Origin: Globicephala melas
Taxonomy: Eukaryota; Chordata; Mammalia; Artiodactyla; Delphinidae
Direction: 5' to 3'
DNA: 64,000 nucleotides
Assembly (NCBI RefSeq): GCF_963455315.2
Contig: NC_083317.1
Span: forward strand, 40,387,792 to 40,451,791
A program made the position numbers and the translations under genes. Numbering within the stretch: the stretch's first letter is position 1; every line of letters begins with the position of its first letter. The notes below the pieces were generated by a model that worked only from the letters and a program-made list of their open reading frames with translations, made no database searches and was not told the DNA's origin. Of the stretch, positions 47,461-59,060 are shown in pieces.

Positions 47461-48359
47461 ATTCAAATTTAACCAAGAACTTGAGGCCATGGACTTTTAA
47501 ATTATTTGATTCCAACATTTAAACAAGAGAGATCTAAGCATTCATTCTAAATAGTATGCATATAAAACAAATGAAATCAAGTAACATATTAGAGGGGTAA
47601 TCAGATGGAAGTCATGCCATACGTATCAAATGCATCACATCACAAGTTTAAGTCCTACTCTACTTCCTAGTTTTAGTCTTTACTGGGCTAGGTTAGCTAG
47701 TCTGATCCCAGAAACATCTTTGCATCATGAGATACCATATTACAGGTGCATAATACAACTCAGTATACACACAGAAAGAAAAAAAGGAAATATTATGAGA
47801 CCCAAAGGCACACACATTCAATTGGTTTACATTTAATAAAGGTTATGATGAGATTCTTTAGGAAAAATGAAGACAAGCCTCTGTTGATTTGGAGATATTA
47901 AGCTGGAAACAGAAGTACTGACTAATTTCTTAACGTCCTTTCTATCATTTTGATTTCAGAAAAAACAAGTCAATTACTTTATAAATTCATTAATTTTTTC
48001 CAAATAGAAGTAAATAGGAGGAATAGCTGTCCTCAAAACTATGTAAAACTAATAAAAGACAATTTTCCACTTCTATGCATTTTCTCCCCAGTGCTGGTAA
48101 GAGTACAGCAAATCTTTCGAAAACCCGATAAAACTTACGAGATGCAAATTAGGTCCTTGTCTTCCATAATTAGTCTTTCTAAAGGTAGAAAGTTAGAGTA
48201 TGTTTCCAATTAAAAGCACTGATTAAGCTTATTTAAATATTACCTATATAATTTTAGGGGAAAGGGGCTATCTGTAGCTATGATGTAAATTTGGTTTGAC
48301 AGAATATATATGCTTTTACATTGGACATAAGGACTAATAATCTTACAAAGAGATGTAAC

Positions 48360-51300
48360 TAGTAGAAAAATAAATCTAAGTTTTATTAATCTGTTGGAAT
48401 GATGAAATATATGCTATTGACCCACAAAACAAAACATGCTTTCAAAAACTTCTGAAACAATTTTTGAAATTTATTTCTAAAAGTCACAGAGACAAAACTT
48501 TAAAAGCGACACATTTATACTAAGGATACATGCGTGAGCAAAAAAAATAAGAAGGGAATACAAAAATGAACATAGTAAAATTTTAATGAATACAGTATTC
48601 TGGATACAAGTAGAATACCACTACATTAAGAACTGTATTTACCTCAAAAGTCTATGGTAGTATGGATTGAGATAAACCAGGTTTAGGATAGTCACTTCAC
48701 TATTCACATTTTAATCAGTGCTGACTAGAAGCCAAAGCAACTTATTTTAGGCTAAGATTTTCAATTAAATTATAGAATGAATCTTCTATTTAATAAACAT
48801 GTTTTAAGGTGATCTGTACTCATTTAAAGGCAGCTGGGGCAAGTCAAACCACAGAGAGCCCTTACAAAGACTAAGCACCAAATGACAAATTGTTTGTGGC
48901 TTTTGTTTGGGGCCACCTTACGTTTTATTTTGTTTAAATGTGTTTTCCATTAACATTTACATACAAATTCTTTCAGGCAAAAGATTTTAACATGGAACTT
49001 TCTGCTTAGAGATCTTGCCAACTGTTACTTACAATAGTTTTTAAGCAATGAAGACTTCAGAACAATCCCAAGCTGATACTTAATTGGTTACAACTGTAAG
49101 ATGCAGAACTTTTTAAGTATAGGTATTTTGGTCCCTGAAATTCAGTAGGGCCAAATGCATTAACTGGAAGTAACATTTGTTTAAAAAAAAAAAAAAAGAA
49201 AGAAAAAAAGTCTTACTCAAAGATGATAATGAATAAAATAACTATTTAGGCTCCAGTACACAATCTTTCTAAATTTCCACCCTGTAAGAAATGATTATAA
49301 TGTCTTTCAGGCTTGCTATATGCCCCAGAGAATCAAAAGAAACCAACAAGGAATTTAACATTTCAACAAGCTAGGAAATATTTACTGTAAGCATATAGTG
49401 AAATTCTGGAAGACATACTATCATACTTTGAGAAAACACTATTAACAGGTAAGCATGTGTTGAAGGCAGTTTATAAATGAAACATTACAAATCTTATGTT
49501 TATGCATACAACTTATAAAATAGAAAAAATGTGCTATTTTTCCCAATAGTATAGCATCACACTAACACTATATAGTTGAGAGCTCTGTACACACGTCCAC
49601 ACCTCCACAGCAGCATATGCCTCTTAGACATTCTCCATTTGTTACCCAACGTATGCTAACCATGGTTTCACAGATTTGTACCAGTTTGAGCAGGCTAAGA
49701 CAATCATTCTGCCTTAACTATGAAGTAAAGTTAACCAGTTTCAGGGAACGAAAAGTTTCATAATTAGTAAAGAAACACATTAAACCTCTATAACAGGATG
49801 GAAAACGCTTCTAAGGACATGATATAATCCTAACAGGAGGACGGATTATGCCTCTAGATATACTGGATATACAAAAAGTTAGGAGCCTGGAGAAATACAT
49901 TAAGCTATATGGGACCTAAATGATCATCAAATTAGTAATAACTGCTAGAAACTCAAATGTGAATTATTGGTATTTTTCTAGCACAACGTCATCCAGTTTA
50001 CTGTTTAGGACTACTTAAAGCCTTTCTGCCACTATGTGTTTGCTGTTAGTGCAAATTAATGTCAAAACAATAGGGAGCAGTCTGAATCACATGAAAGTCT
50101 TGAAAAAATTAGAATGATTGTATATCTAACCTTATCTTTGTATTCTGAAAATACTGCTATAAAAATCAATTATTTTCCGAGTTTCTTAGATCTTGTACCA
50201 TCTTAGATAATTCAAGTTAAACATGGTTGCCTGCAAATTCTTTACCAGAGGAAGTAAAGCAAACTACATTTTGGTTATGTTTTGCCACTGGTTTCCTCTT
50301 GCATGTGCTTAACAAATGAGAGCACTATTCTGGGCATTAATTGTGCTACTTTAACATAACTGAACATGAGAAAAACTGGTAGCTCAAATTTTGACAAGTG
50401 ATTTTTTTTTTTTTGGTGGCAGACTTATTTAAAAATGAAAACAACAACAACAAAAAGCCCACATAAAATCTAAAATAAGATGGGCACTTTGACACCTCAT
50501 ACTAGGAACTTAAGTCCACCAAAAAAACTTAGACATGGAAAGCCGATTCTGAAAAACCTAATATCTAATCTTTTTCTTATTCACTTTGGCTGTTTTTTAA
50601 TGAAGACTTGTGGTAAAATGACCTCAAAGATAACTCCCTCTAAGTCACATAGGGCATTTTTTGTCAGTGCTTTGTAATAGAAATATACTTTATAAAGATT
50701 TTTAACTTGAATGTTTTCAAAGACTTTAAGACATTTTTTTAAAGCTCTACTCCAAGTTTTCAGCTCTTTAATTTTTTTTAAAATATAATTTGGGTATCCA
50801 ACAAAGAGGACATACCTGGGCTAAGCCACTTTAATAACCTTACAGGATAGTGGCATTCAGATAGAGATCATTTCCTGAACATGGTTGACCTTTAACAGAA
50901 TTGATTATTTCCTCACCCAAACAGTTATGCAGGATACTGCCAGATCTCCATTACAAAAATCTTGCCAGTATTTTTAGACAATGGTTTACCATCTGTTTAA
51001 AAACCTTATACCACCAGAGGCAAAGCACATAAAACTGAAAGTAAGTAAACTTGTTTCTAGTCTATCTAAATAAACTCTTATAAAATCCTGTGGAAAAATT
51101 AATGCATAAAAAGTAATTTCCTTATCATCTGATCTGTCAGCCAAAAAGTAATTATTAATTCTCTGTAAAACAGGAAACTCAATCATAAAATGTCTACCTG
51201 TTTAAATTAAAATGCCAATCTTGAAGTCTTTTAACACCATGACATAAAAAAAAAGTTTCAAATTCAAGATGATCTTGAAATGAAAGCTATGGTTCGAACA

Positions 51301-52047
51301 TTTGTGTTTATAGTACGAGACTAAAATCGTGTCACTGCAAAATTCCCGGTGGCTTTTGGCACTGACATTAAAAGATTTTAGTCTTTTGGTCACTTGAAGC
51401 TGCTACTAAATACAATAAGCCTTTAAAAAAAAAGGAAAAAAGACAGTGAGGAACTGAAAGATAGTTAACTACCTCATATACAAGTAAAGCATAGTCTGAA
51501 ATAAACGATCATTTTCTGCTAGGAATCTGAAGATGTAAGAATAGTTTCCCACCATTTTGAGGATGGGAAACTTCCTTTTTGAGGATCCTCTAATCAGAAA
51601 TAATTCCTTTAATTTACTGTGAGTGGTATTGCCTGGCAGCAGCTTCAATTTCCTAGGCTAGTCTTCAATCCAAGTAATTAGGTAATCTCACAAGGAATAA
51701 TCATACATGGCAATGGGGTAAAAAAGCAGGGCAGTTCTTCCATGCACAAACATTTCAGGAGAAAAACCATCAATTTTAAAGATAACCATCAGGTTTCAGG
51801 TATCCTAGCACACTCTAAACCCTAAGTTTTGCTTTACACCATTGGTGACTAAAATTAACAATATGTTTTGCAGTGAAGTTTTTTTTTATGTTTTCTTTTT
51901 TTTTGCCTGCAACTATATATACATTGCAAAACTATTCTGCATCACATGATTTAAAATGAAATAAATATAAAAATGAACCACACAATCAACACATAACTTT
52001 AATACTCCACATTATTTATCTTGATCATAATGGTGGTAACCTCCTTG
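48360..52047 (-). other. CGGBP1: CGGBP1 3'UTR (extent estimated)
   Basis: Downstream of the CGGBP1 stop on the minus strand the sequence is AT-rich and, unlike everything to its left, free of recognisable interspersed repeats for more than 3 kb. That fits a conserved long 3'UTR. No AATAAA occurs on the minus strand until 48924-48929; further ones lie at 48470-48475 and 48382-48387. The mRNA is long in human, several kb by memory, which favours the last two, but the true end cannot be fixed from sequence alone. Confidence 0.6.
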
Positions 52048-52551
52048 TCAACAATCTTGTGAGTTAAGGAGTTGATTCTCATTCTCATATCCATCAGGCA
52101 GATATGCTCTCCTCAGTTGGTCTGACTTGGGTATGGAGCCTCCATTCTTCACATGGCGAGACAGGAAAGCACGGACTGCTGGGTGATCAGCCTTCTCAAG
52201 TGGGATGTTGGCTTCCAGGCACATTTTCACAAAGTCCTGGATAACACTGACTTTCTCTGTTTGCGCAGTACTGTTGCACTGAAGCGATGCAGTTAGAGGC
52301 CTCTGCTTCTTTCTCACATTCTGCTCTTCAAATTCTGCCTTCCTCTTGGTATGAGTCTTTGACTTGAGGTGGTCACTAATGGCAGACTTGCGAACGTGAT
52401 TCAGAACCACATTGCAAGAAGTGCAGAAGAGTTTTCCTCCATCTTCGTGCAGCTCACCTCCAAACTCAGTGACTCGATCCAGGGGAGTCACGTACAAAGC
52501 AGTCTTAGAACGGTTTCGAGCAGGTGGTGCTGTCACTACAAATCTTTCCAT
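52048..52551 (-). CDS. CGGBP1: CGGBP1, CGG triplet repeat-binding protein 1
   Basis: Complete intronless 167-codon frame, the same length as the human protein and, as far as I recall it, identical in sequence. CGGBP1 is a nuclear DNA-binding protein derived from a hAT-type transposase; it binds unmethylated CGG repeats such as that in the FMR1 5'UTR and affects transcription and CpG methylation. A BED/C2H2-like zinc finger is visible: Cys43, Cys46, His61 and His67 (C-x2-C-x14-H-x5-H). A basic nuclear localisation segment follows at residues 69-84, with KRK and RKKQR at its ends. The C-terminal half carries no motif I can name. The start ATG (minus strand of 52549-52551) is 19 nt inside the exon, whose acceptor AG lies at 52571-52572. 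The gene is divergent from ZNF654, with which it shares a CpG-island promoter. Confidence 0.98.
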   Translation of the reverse strand: MERFVVTAPPARNRSKTALYVTPLDRVTEFGGELHEDGGKLFCTSCNVVLNHVRKSAISDHLKSKTHTKRKAEFEEQNVRKKQRPLTASLQCNSTAQTEKVSVIQDFVKMCLEANIPLEKADHPAVRAFLSRHVKNGGSIPKSDQLRRAYLPDGYENENQLLNSQDC

Positions 52552-52572
52552 TCTGACTTTGAATAGGGTTCT
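52552..52572 (-). other. CGGBP1: CGGBP1 coding-exon 5' boundary (splice acceptor)
   Basis: On the minus strand a pyrimidine-rich tract, ctgtttctcttgtcttgaaag, ends in AG (52572-52571) 19 nt before the start codon. This fits the acceptor of the terminal coding exon, with the 5'UTR split onto upstream non-coding exon(s). Confidence 0.7.
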
Positions 52573-54880
52573 TTCAAGACAAGAGAAACAGAGTGTTATA
52601 ACAACACTTCATGAGGGAAGGAATAATAAAAAGGTAGGTATAAACATTTTAAGATTAAAGGCTTCAGAAAACTTAATTCCAATTAATAGACTGTATGTCT
52701 ATTAAGTCTTAACTTACCTGAGATACGTTAAGTGAAGGCAAAACCAGAGCAAGTTACTAGTAACAACTAGGTCCATTCCTTGATTATGATGAAATTCAAA
52801 TAAATTCAAAGTATGAAAAAACTATCCCAGATGTCACTATCCTTTAGAAAAACCTAACTACAGGTCAACATTTATGGTATTAATCTCATCCAATTCAGAT
52901 ATGTGTTCAAGTTTAAAAGAACTTCTTTCCCTTCACAGCTCTGGGGCAACAGATTTTAGGAAAACAACTGCAAGGAACTGTGTACAAAGTTTGTTCAAAC
53001 AGGTGGGCCACTAAACTGGCATAATTCTATATGAAGTTGAATATAATTTCCCAAATTGTTCTGAGAAGAAAGAAAGTAAAAACCAAGAAAGAACACAGGC
53101 CAAATGCAATTAAAAGTAGGAACAATGATGTTAAATTTTAAAGTCAAAATACAGAGCTCAAAGTAAGTCATTTTTTTTAATGCATATATACCTCTACTAA
53201 GATACCTTTCCAAAAGGTGATAGACAAGCTATGCAAAGTGCCTTATCTAACACTTTTTTTTCACTAAAGAATAATATTTACATTTGCTAATATTTATTTC
53301 ACTTATTTAACTATTAAGTTAGACCAAAACTAAGAACACAGTATCTTGTACATGACAGATGCTCAATCACAATTTGTTGATATGGAATAAGTGATTATCT
53401 TCACTATTTTTCCAAATATTTAACTCAGAAGCAGCTTAATAATTTCTCAGTTGAACCCCAAACAAATTTTTGTGATCATTGCCAAAATTGTAAGGTTATG
53501 GGCACTGAAAACTTGAGATAACAGAAGTTGTAAGTGATAACCATTTGTTCCCTGAGGCCATGCCATTGGATTAAGCTCTTACATTAACCTAGATATAAGA
53601 AATTGAAATGAATTTGATAGAATTCAAGATGGAATTCTGTTCTGTATAAATACATTAGAGAAAAATTCCCAGGTATGCTCTGAAGAACTGTACTTTATAA
53701 GTGTAATCAGAAACAATGGAGTATTCCGTTAATCTATGCTACAGAATTCATAGCTAGTTACCATGAAATCTCTCTCAAAAGAATTTATGTATTAGACACC
53801 TGTGGACATAACCTCAGAGAAGAAGTCAACATTCCAAAGAAATTTTGGAAAGTATGATCAAGTTTAGGTTTTAATAGGTTTAATTCTTTTTTTTCCCATT
53901 AAAAATGTGTTTAACGCAAGGCTCCCGTGTCAAATACTATTTAGGTTATAGGTTTTCAATAGCAGGTAAGACAATTCCTGCTTACTAAACAGTGAATTAT
54001 CATTACACATATTTGTACTTTAAGTTAATGGTATGTGTTTTATAATCATATAGCAAGTCAGTCCCAATTATAATTAATGGTTCTAAGCTATTTATGAAAA
54101 ACATTACATATTTGTGCCCAGTAATGCTTAAATCATTCTATGTGAAAAGTCTTCTGTCTTTGGATTTCATACTCTAAAACAATTAACATGTTCCTTATTC
54201 TTTGAAGCATAAAACGCGCAATCACTTGTGCTAATATGAAAGGCCTATACATTCCAAAATCTTTTAAGTTTTAAAGTATATTTGTGTTACTGCAGAGGTA
54301 AATATCCACCCAGTAGAGGATGCTCGAGTTTACAGAACCGAAGAACCAAAGTGTTTTCCATAGAAGTAAAGATATTTTAAACGAGGAAGTTACAAAGTTA
54401 AGAGCAGGAACTGGCCAACAAAAGAAGCAAATCATTTACTAGATAAAAATAAAACTCAACAGAAGTTTTCAAGTTTAAATGTTTACCAGATTAGTTTCCA
54501 GTTTTTTTCGTCTTGATACCTAGAAGCGAAGGGTCTCCAGAGCAAAACCAAAGACGCATGAAATCCTGGCACTTTCAGTTTGTTCAAACCCGGAGATGCC
54601 TTCAAATCAGTTTTTCAACAAGTGGTGGTGTGGAAATAGTTTCTGGGCTTGCACCCTATTTTCCCTGAGGTGCTGGGAAGTCATGCCTTTACTGTAAAAC
54701 ACGAAAAACAAATGGAAAGAAAAAATGGGGGAGGGGGAAGGAAAAAGGGTGGATGAAAAAACGAACAAGAACGTCCACCACAACCACCACGCAGGTGTGC
54801 TTAAAATCACCCTAAGTCCACACCACAAATTCGGATCCCAACGTTTACTCCAACTCTCCTCATCTCAGTCCCTCCACAGT
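52573..54880 (-). other. CGGBP1: CGGBP1 5' intron(s), with a candidate non-coding exon
   Basis: AT-rich unique-looking DNA between the coding exon and the CpG island. One candidate internal non-coding exon ends with a donor-like CTTCTAG/GTATCAAG (minus strand, near 54511-54525). This is only a motif match. Confidence 0.4.
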
Positions 54881-55387
54881 GGTGCGCCCGGATCTGCACC
54901 TCCCCGGGCGCCCAAGCCCCAGGGTTCGGGAGGAGGGAAAGGCGGGGCTCGCGACGCGCCCGGCGTCTAGACTCCCTCCTCCCGCGCGGAGCCCAGCACG
55001 CCGGCGCCCCACCGCCCCTGCCCGCTAGCTGGGCAGGGCTGAGTCCCAGCTGCCGGCCGTGGGCCCGGGAACTCGACAGCCGAGTTGGCGGCAGTCTCAA
55101 GGGAGGAGGCAGCAGGCGCCTGGCGGAGGCGACCGCTGTCAGGCTTCCCGTCCCCTCCCTCTTCCTACCGCCGACAACAGCGCCCCGGCCCCGCCCCCGG
55201 CTCCCGCTTCGGGCCGGAAGGCCCCGGGCCCAAAGCCCGCACCAACGGTCGGGCCCACCCTCGGCCTCCCTAGCTCCTTGGTACCGTAGGATCGGGGCCG
55301 CCTTGAGGGGAAATGGACGATACGCGGCCGGAAAGAAAAGGAAGAGGAAGAAAAGGAGGTGCAATGGGGTGAAGGAGGAGGACCAGT

Positions 55388-55416
55388 CGCCACCGCCGCC
55401 ACCGCCGTCGCCGTTG
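55388..55416. repeat. interrupted CCG/CGG triplet tract
   Basis: Plus-strand triplets read CGC CAC CGC CGC CAC CGC CGT CGC CGT, that is, CGG-type units with interruptions on the CGGBP1 sense strand. The tract is in the probable first exon or promoter of CGGBP1, whose protein binds CGG repeats. Confidence 0.85.
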
Positions 55417-55565
55417 CCCGATCGAGCCCCGCAGCGGCCGCCGTGTCCCCCGCCGAGCCCAGTCCTCCTGCGCCGCCTATGGGAGAGCTCGTAGGCGGTA
55501 CCCAGTAACCGCCGAGCAACATTGACCAACGGACCGCGGACCTATCAAACAGACGGCTGAGTTGG

Positions 55566-55570
55566 CCAAT
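55566..55570 (+). promoter_or_regulatory. CCAAT box 1 (NF-Y type)
   Basis: Context gttggccaatagtag, in the interval between the two divergent genes. Confidence 0.65.
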
Positions 55571-55597
55571 AGTAGTGGAAGGGCGGACATGTGCATG

Positions 55598-55602
55598 ATT
55601 GG
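55598..55602 (-). promoter_or_regulatory. CCAAT box 2 (NF-Y type), reverse
   Basis: ATTGG on the plus strand in gcatgattggcatc, 32 bases from box 1. Confidence 0.65.
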
Positions 55603-55615
55603 CATCTAGAGTTCT

Positions 55616-55620
55616 CCAAT
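55616..55620 (+). promoter_or_regulatory. CCAAT box 3 (NF-Y type)
   Basis: Context gttctccaatgaaaac, 50 bases from box 1. Confidence 0.65.
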
Positions 55621-55627
55621 GAAAACT

Positions 55628-55656
55628 GGGGGCGTGGGTGGGCGGAGCCGGAAGTA
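55628..55656 (+). promoter_or_regulatory. GC boxes and ETS site
   Basis: Sp1/KLF-like gggggcgtgggtgggcgga is followed directly by an ETS-type ccggaagta at 55648-55656. This combination is common in TATA-less divergent promoters. Confidence 0.6.
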
Positions 55657-55791
55657 GAGCCAGCGGAGAGGCCCCTGTCCGGCTGGGGAGGAGGGAAGGG
55701 GGAGGGAACTAGAGGAGGAGGAGGAGGTTAGCCGAGGCAGCTACAGCGGCGGGGGCGCAGGGGCTGGTACGCGCTGGGCGGCGAGAGCCTC

Positions 55792-55980
55792 ATGGCGGAG
55801 GAAGAGAGCGATCAAGAGGCCGAACGCCTTGGAGAAGAGCTCGTGGCCATTGTGGAGTCCCCTCCAGGCCCTCCCGGGCTTAGAGCTGCGGGCGAAGGCA
55901 GAGGCGGCGCTGGCGGCGGCAGCTGCCGTGGCGGCGGCGTCGGGATCAGCAGTCGGGATTACTGCCGACGCTTCTGTCAG
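55792..55980 (+). CDS. ZNF654: ZNF654 exon 1 (first 63 codons; gene runs off the right end)
   Basis: Opens with MAEEESDQEAERLGEELVAI, the N-terminus of zinc finger protein 654 as I recall it, then a proline/glycine-rich stretch (residues 24-49) and GISSRDYCRRFCQ. The exon ends at a GT donor (CAG/gtgagg, 55981) in phase 0 after codon 63. ZNF654 is a large nuclear C2H2 zinc-finger protein; none of its fingers lie in this exon. The start codon has a fair context (gcctcATGg). Expression is probably driven by the CpG island shared with CGGBP1. The glycine-rich part (residues 37-49) is coded by a GGC-rich run and may vary in length between species. The open frame continues to 56265 by chance, but the protein is expected to leave it at the donor. 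Confidence 0.93.
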
Positions 55981-56773
55981 GTGAGGCGCCCGTCGGCCGC
56001 CAGGACTTGTCAGCCAGGTCCTGGGCCTCCCTGCTTTTCCTGGTTTTCCAGTCCCCGAATTTGGGCTGTGTCCAGCGCTCGCGCCACCAGCCCAACAAGG
56101 AGCGTGAGGGTGAAGCTCCCCCCTCCACCTATCCGGCTTGGGGTGGGGGGCGGGGAGCGGGACGGGGATGACCTGCGCAGGTTTAGGGTTGCTGAGAAAG
56201 TGAGAGTTTGTCGGGGGTGGAGGGGCTGGAGAGGAGGGCCAGCTGGCAGGAAAGCTCTGTACTGACAAGCCTCCCCTGCCCCAAACAGACCCCTTTCTGC
56301 CCGAGGGTCCCGCCTTTCTTGTGTTTCCTACCCGGTTTCTTGTCACCTCATTTGGAATCTCTGGCAACATTTCCTGCCTTCCCTTCTCCGCCCCTTGCCC
56401 CCGTATTCTCCCCTTTTCCGGAGATGGGAGGCTTGCCATCTCTCTACCGCCCCCTCTTCTGTCATCGCCACCCCTCCCCCTCTGCTAGGGTCTCCTGTCA
56501 TCTCTTCGCGAGACCCCGCTGGGCCGGTTCTCCAGTTGGTTTAGGCGCTGACCCACAGTGACTTAGTTACTTTTCTGGGAGGTGGGGTTAAGGCAGTGGG
56601 ATTGTCATCTTTCCTTTTCTTACCCCTTTCCCCGATACACGCAAGCTCTTTTCTAATTAACTGCTAATAGAGAAAGTAGCTTTCCTGAAACTATTGCTCC
56701 AGTTACATCACCACCAACCCCCTTCCTTTAAATTATAGTGTATTTATTTAGCTTGTTAAAAAAAAAAGGAAAG

Positions 56774-56800
56774 TGTCTGAATAGTGACAGTAAATTATTT
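56774..56800 (+). repeat. source copy of a dispersed 27-bp duplication
   Basis: gtgtctgaatagtgacagta plus aattattt; recurs with one difference at 57881-57907. Confidence 0.85.
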
Positions 56801-57039
56801 ACTTGGTTGACTGCCACTAAAATTTGATGTAGTTTAGAATGTTTGACCATAATCAAATATTAAAGCACCAAAGTACTTGTGTAGGGGTAAAATTTGTGTT
56901 ATCTACATTCACATCTACATATATTTATAGTTTAAACATTTTTTCTCTTTCACAACACTCTTACTTTGAAAACTCTTTTGGAAAAAAAATTTAACTCCTC
57001 CTTTTCCACCCCATTCCTTTATTTGTTTATTATCTTGGC

Positions 57040-57180
57040 TATATAGCGTTCAAGTCATGGCTCTACTACTTCTAGCTGTGTTACCTTGAACAAATTACTT
57101 CACCTCTTTGTGCCTTAGTTTCTTTCCTCTTATGTCAAATAGGGATAGTAATTAAAGGAATGAATATGTAAAGGGTTTGG
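57040..57180 (+). repeat. MIR SINE relic
   Basis: Clear MIR order: tcaagtcatggctctactac, gctgtgttaccttgaacaaa, ttacttcacctctttgtgcc, tcagtttc-type and aatagggatagtaa blocks. Confidence 0.8.
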
Positions 57181-57842
57181 ATCCTTTACCTATTAATTAA
57201 AGTAAGCCATTAATTTCATTCCGGTTAACAAATAGGAAATAAAGTTAAGCAGAAGTGGGCATAATGTTTGCTGAAATTTGATTTTATGTATTTCCAAGTA
57301 TTGAAAGAAAAAGGCTGGGGTTGACATATTCAGGTAAGTTTTTAATACTTTAAACTGTTTTTTGATTTCATCCCCCCTTCCCCCAATAGATAAGTTGGTT
57401 TGACAGTGGAAATTGTCTTGGTGTAAAGGGTATGTCAATTTTCTTTGGCATTGCTCTCTATTTAGTGACTTTATTAAAAATTTTTTTGTTGGTATTGGCA
57501 TTCAGGATTTAGAGGTTCAGTGTCTTTACAGAGCTTGTCTTCTATGTTTTATATATAGAAACCGTGTTATCAGTAGACTTTGTATCTACAGGAGTTTTAA
57601 ACTTCTGAAAAATTAGGTTACAGTTGCTCTTTTTAATATAGTCATAGGCAGAAAGTCTTTTTATCTTTTTCTGTATTTTGCTTGTATATCATTAATGAGC
57701 AACTTGGCTTTGGTTACATTTAGCTTTGTAAATTTACCTGAACAGATAACCCTTACTTTCTGTAGAATGCGAAATTTAATTTGAGGGCCACAACATTTTT
57801 GGAGAACTCTTAATTACTCTTATTCTGTTTCTTGAAATCAAC

Positions 57843-57923
57843 TTTAAGAACAAATGAATAAATTTAGTTTGTGAAATGCAGTGTCCGAATAGTGACAGTA
57901 AATTATTTTAAGAACAAATGAAG
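57843..57923 (+). repeat. second copy of the 27-bp block between short direct repeats
   Basis: The block at 57881-57907 (gtgtccgaatagtgacagta plus aattattt) is 1.1 kb from the source copy. The motif tttaagaacaaatgaa occurs on either side, near 57843 and 57907. Confidence 0.8.
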
Positions 57924-58959
57924 TTGACTGTTTTATAAAACTCCACTACCTCCTAAAATATCCAAGGAAGCAAAACTAAACAGGATGAACTTAATGAACT
58001 TTTATTTTATATTGCTAAATTATGAGTGTTACGTTGATATACTTTCATGTTACCAACTTTTACGTGAACCCTTATAACATATTTTATAATACTCTAGATT
58101 ACCAAACGATCTCTTCTTAGAGTTCTTGTCTGGTTCCACATTGTAGGTGAGCTTTGTGAAGTCCTTTTTTGTATTAAAACTTAGATGGAATAAAAGATTA
58201 CCTGTATTAAGTTGAATTTTACCGACTGATTAACAAAATTCTAGTATAGTAATTCTGTTTTATTTGCCAGTGAGGGAAGCAGTAGATTATATAATCTAAT
58301 TCCTAAAGATTGTTTCTTTTTAAACGTTTGGTTTCCTAATGTTCGCTGAGGGTAACTTGCCTTCATTAGTAAATGACTTAATTGTGAGTAATCCATAAAA
58401 TGGATAATATGCACTTGGGTTGGTGACAGTTAACTAAATATATGAATTATACACAGAGCCTTGTGAAGTTGAGAAGAAAGGCTCCAATTTATCTTCCTCC
58501 TTTTAGAGAGAAATATGAATCAAAATTTCTTGGCAGTTAGTTGTGTGGGTGAAGGGAGAGGAAGGAACACTTCTTTTCAAAAATGGTTCTGTGTCTTTTA
58601 CCACAGGGAAAAGTAAAAAGGAATTGCATTTTGCTGCTATTTCACTTATAGATAATATAAGTGAAAAATTATGCATGTACTCAGTGTATTTGATGATATA
58701 CTTTTCTATTTGAGAAACAATACAAGCATAGTAATTAAAAATCTCAAACTAAGGGCTTAGGCTACAGCTTTTTTGAGATGATGGATTTGGGAGATTGAAT
58801 GTATTCATTTCCAGTTACATTGAATAATGTTAGACTAACTGCCCCATCATATCCTCCCTTTGCTCTTATTAGTGGACTCTCAACAATTGCTTAAATAGAA
58901 TTGGCACTTAGCTGATATTTAATTTCAGGATGAAAGGAAGAGGAATGTAATTTTTATTG

Positions 58960-59060
58960 AGGACCTACTAACTCTTAAGGCCTTCAGATAGGTCTTGTTA
59001 TGCAAGTTACATAGTTGAAATTGAGGCCTGAACAAGTTAATTTGTCAGGTGAAGAAGCTG
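58960..59060. repeat. possible MIR relic
   Basis: Blocks aaattgaggcctgaacaagt and taatttgtcaggtg resemble antisense MIR. Weak. Confidence 0.35.

Larger units (their letters stand above)
54880..56330. promoter_or_regulatory. CpG island and bidirectional promoter of CGGBP1 and ZNF654
   Basis: A sharp rise in GC and CpG content over about 1.4 kb, the only large such region in the window, spans the non-coding start of CGGBP1 (leftward) and exon 1 of ZNF654 (rightward). The core between them (about 55540-55740) holds CCAAT boxes in both orientations, an ETS motif and GC boxes, and no clear TATA box, as in housekeeping divergent promoters. Long open frames here (240 and 127 codons on the minus strand) reflect scarce stop codons in GC-rich DNA. 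Confidence 0.88.

Noticed and set aside
1..48000. HTR1F coding sequence expected by human gene order
   Set aside because: No long receptor-like frame is present; the gene probably lies to the left of the window.
55792..56265. 157-codon open frame taken as one complete protein
   Set aside because: The first 63 codons are ZNF654 exon 1 and end at a good splice donor; the rest is GC-rich intron without stops.
55741..56439. 232-codon minus-strand frame opposite ZNF654 exon 1
   Set aside because: Pro/Ala/Ser-rich shadow of a CpG island; no family resemblance, and it lies antisense to a real exon.
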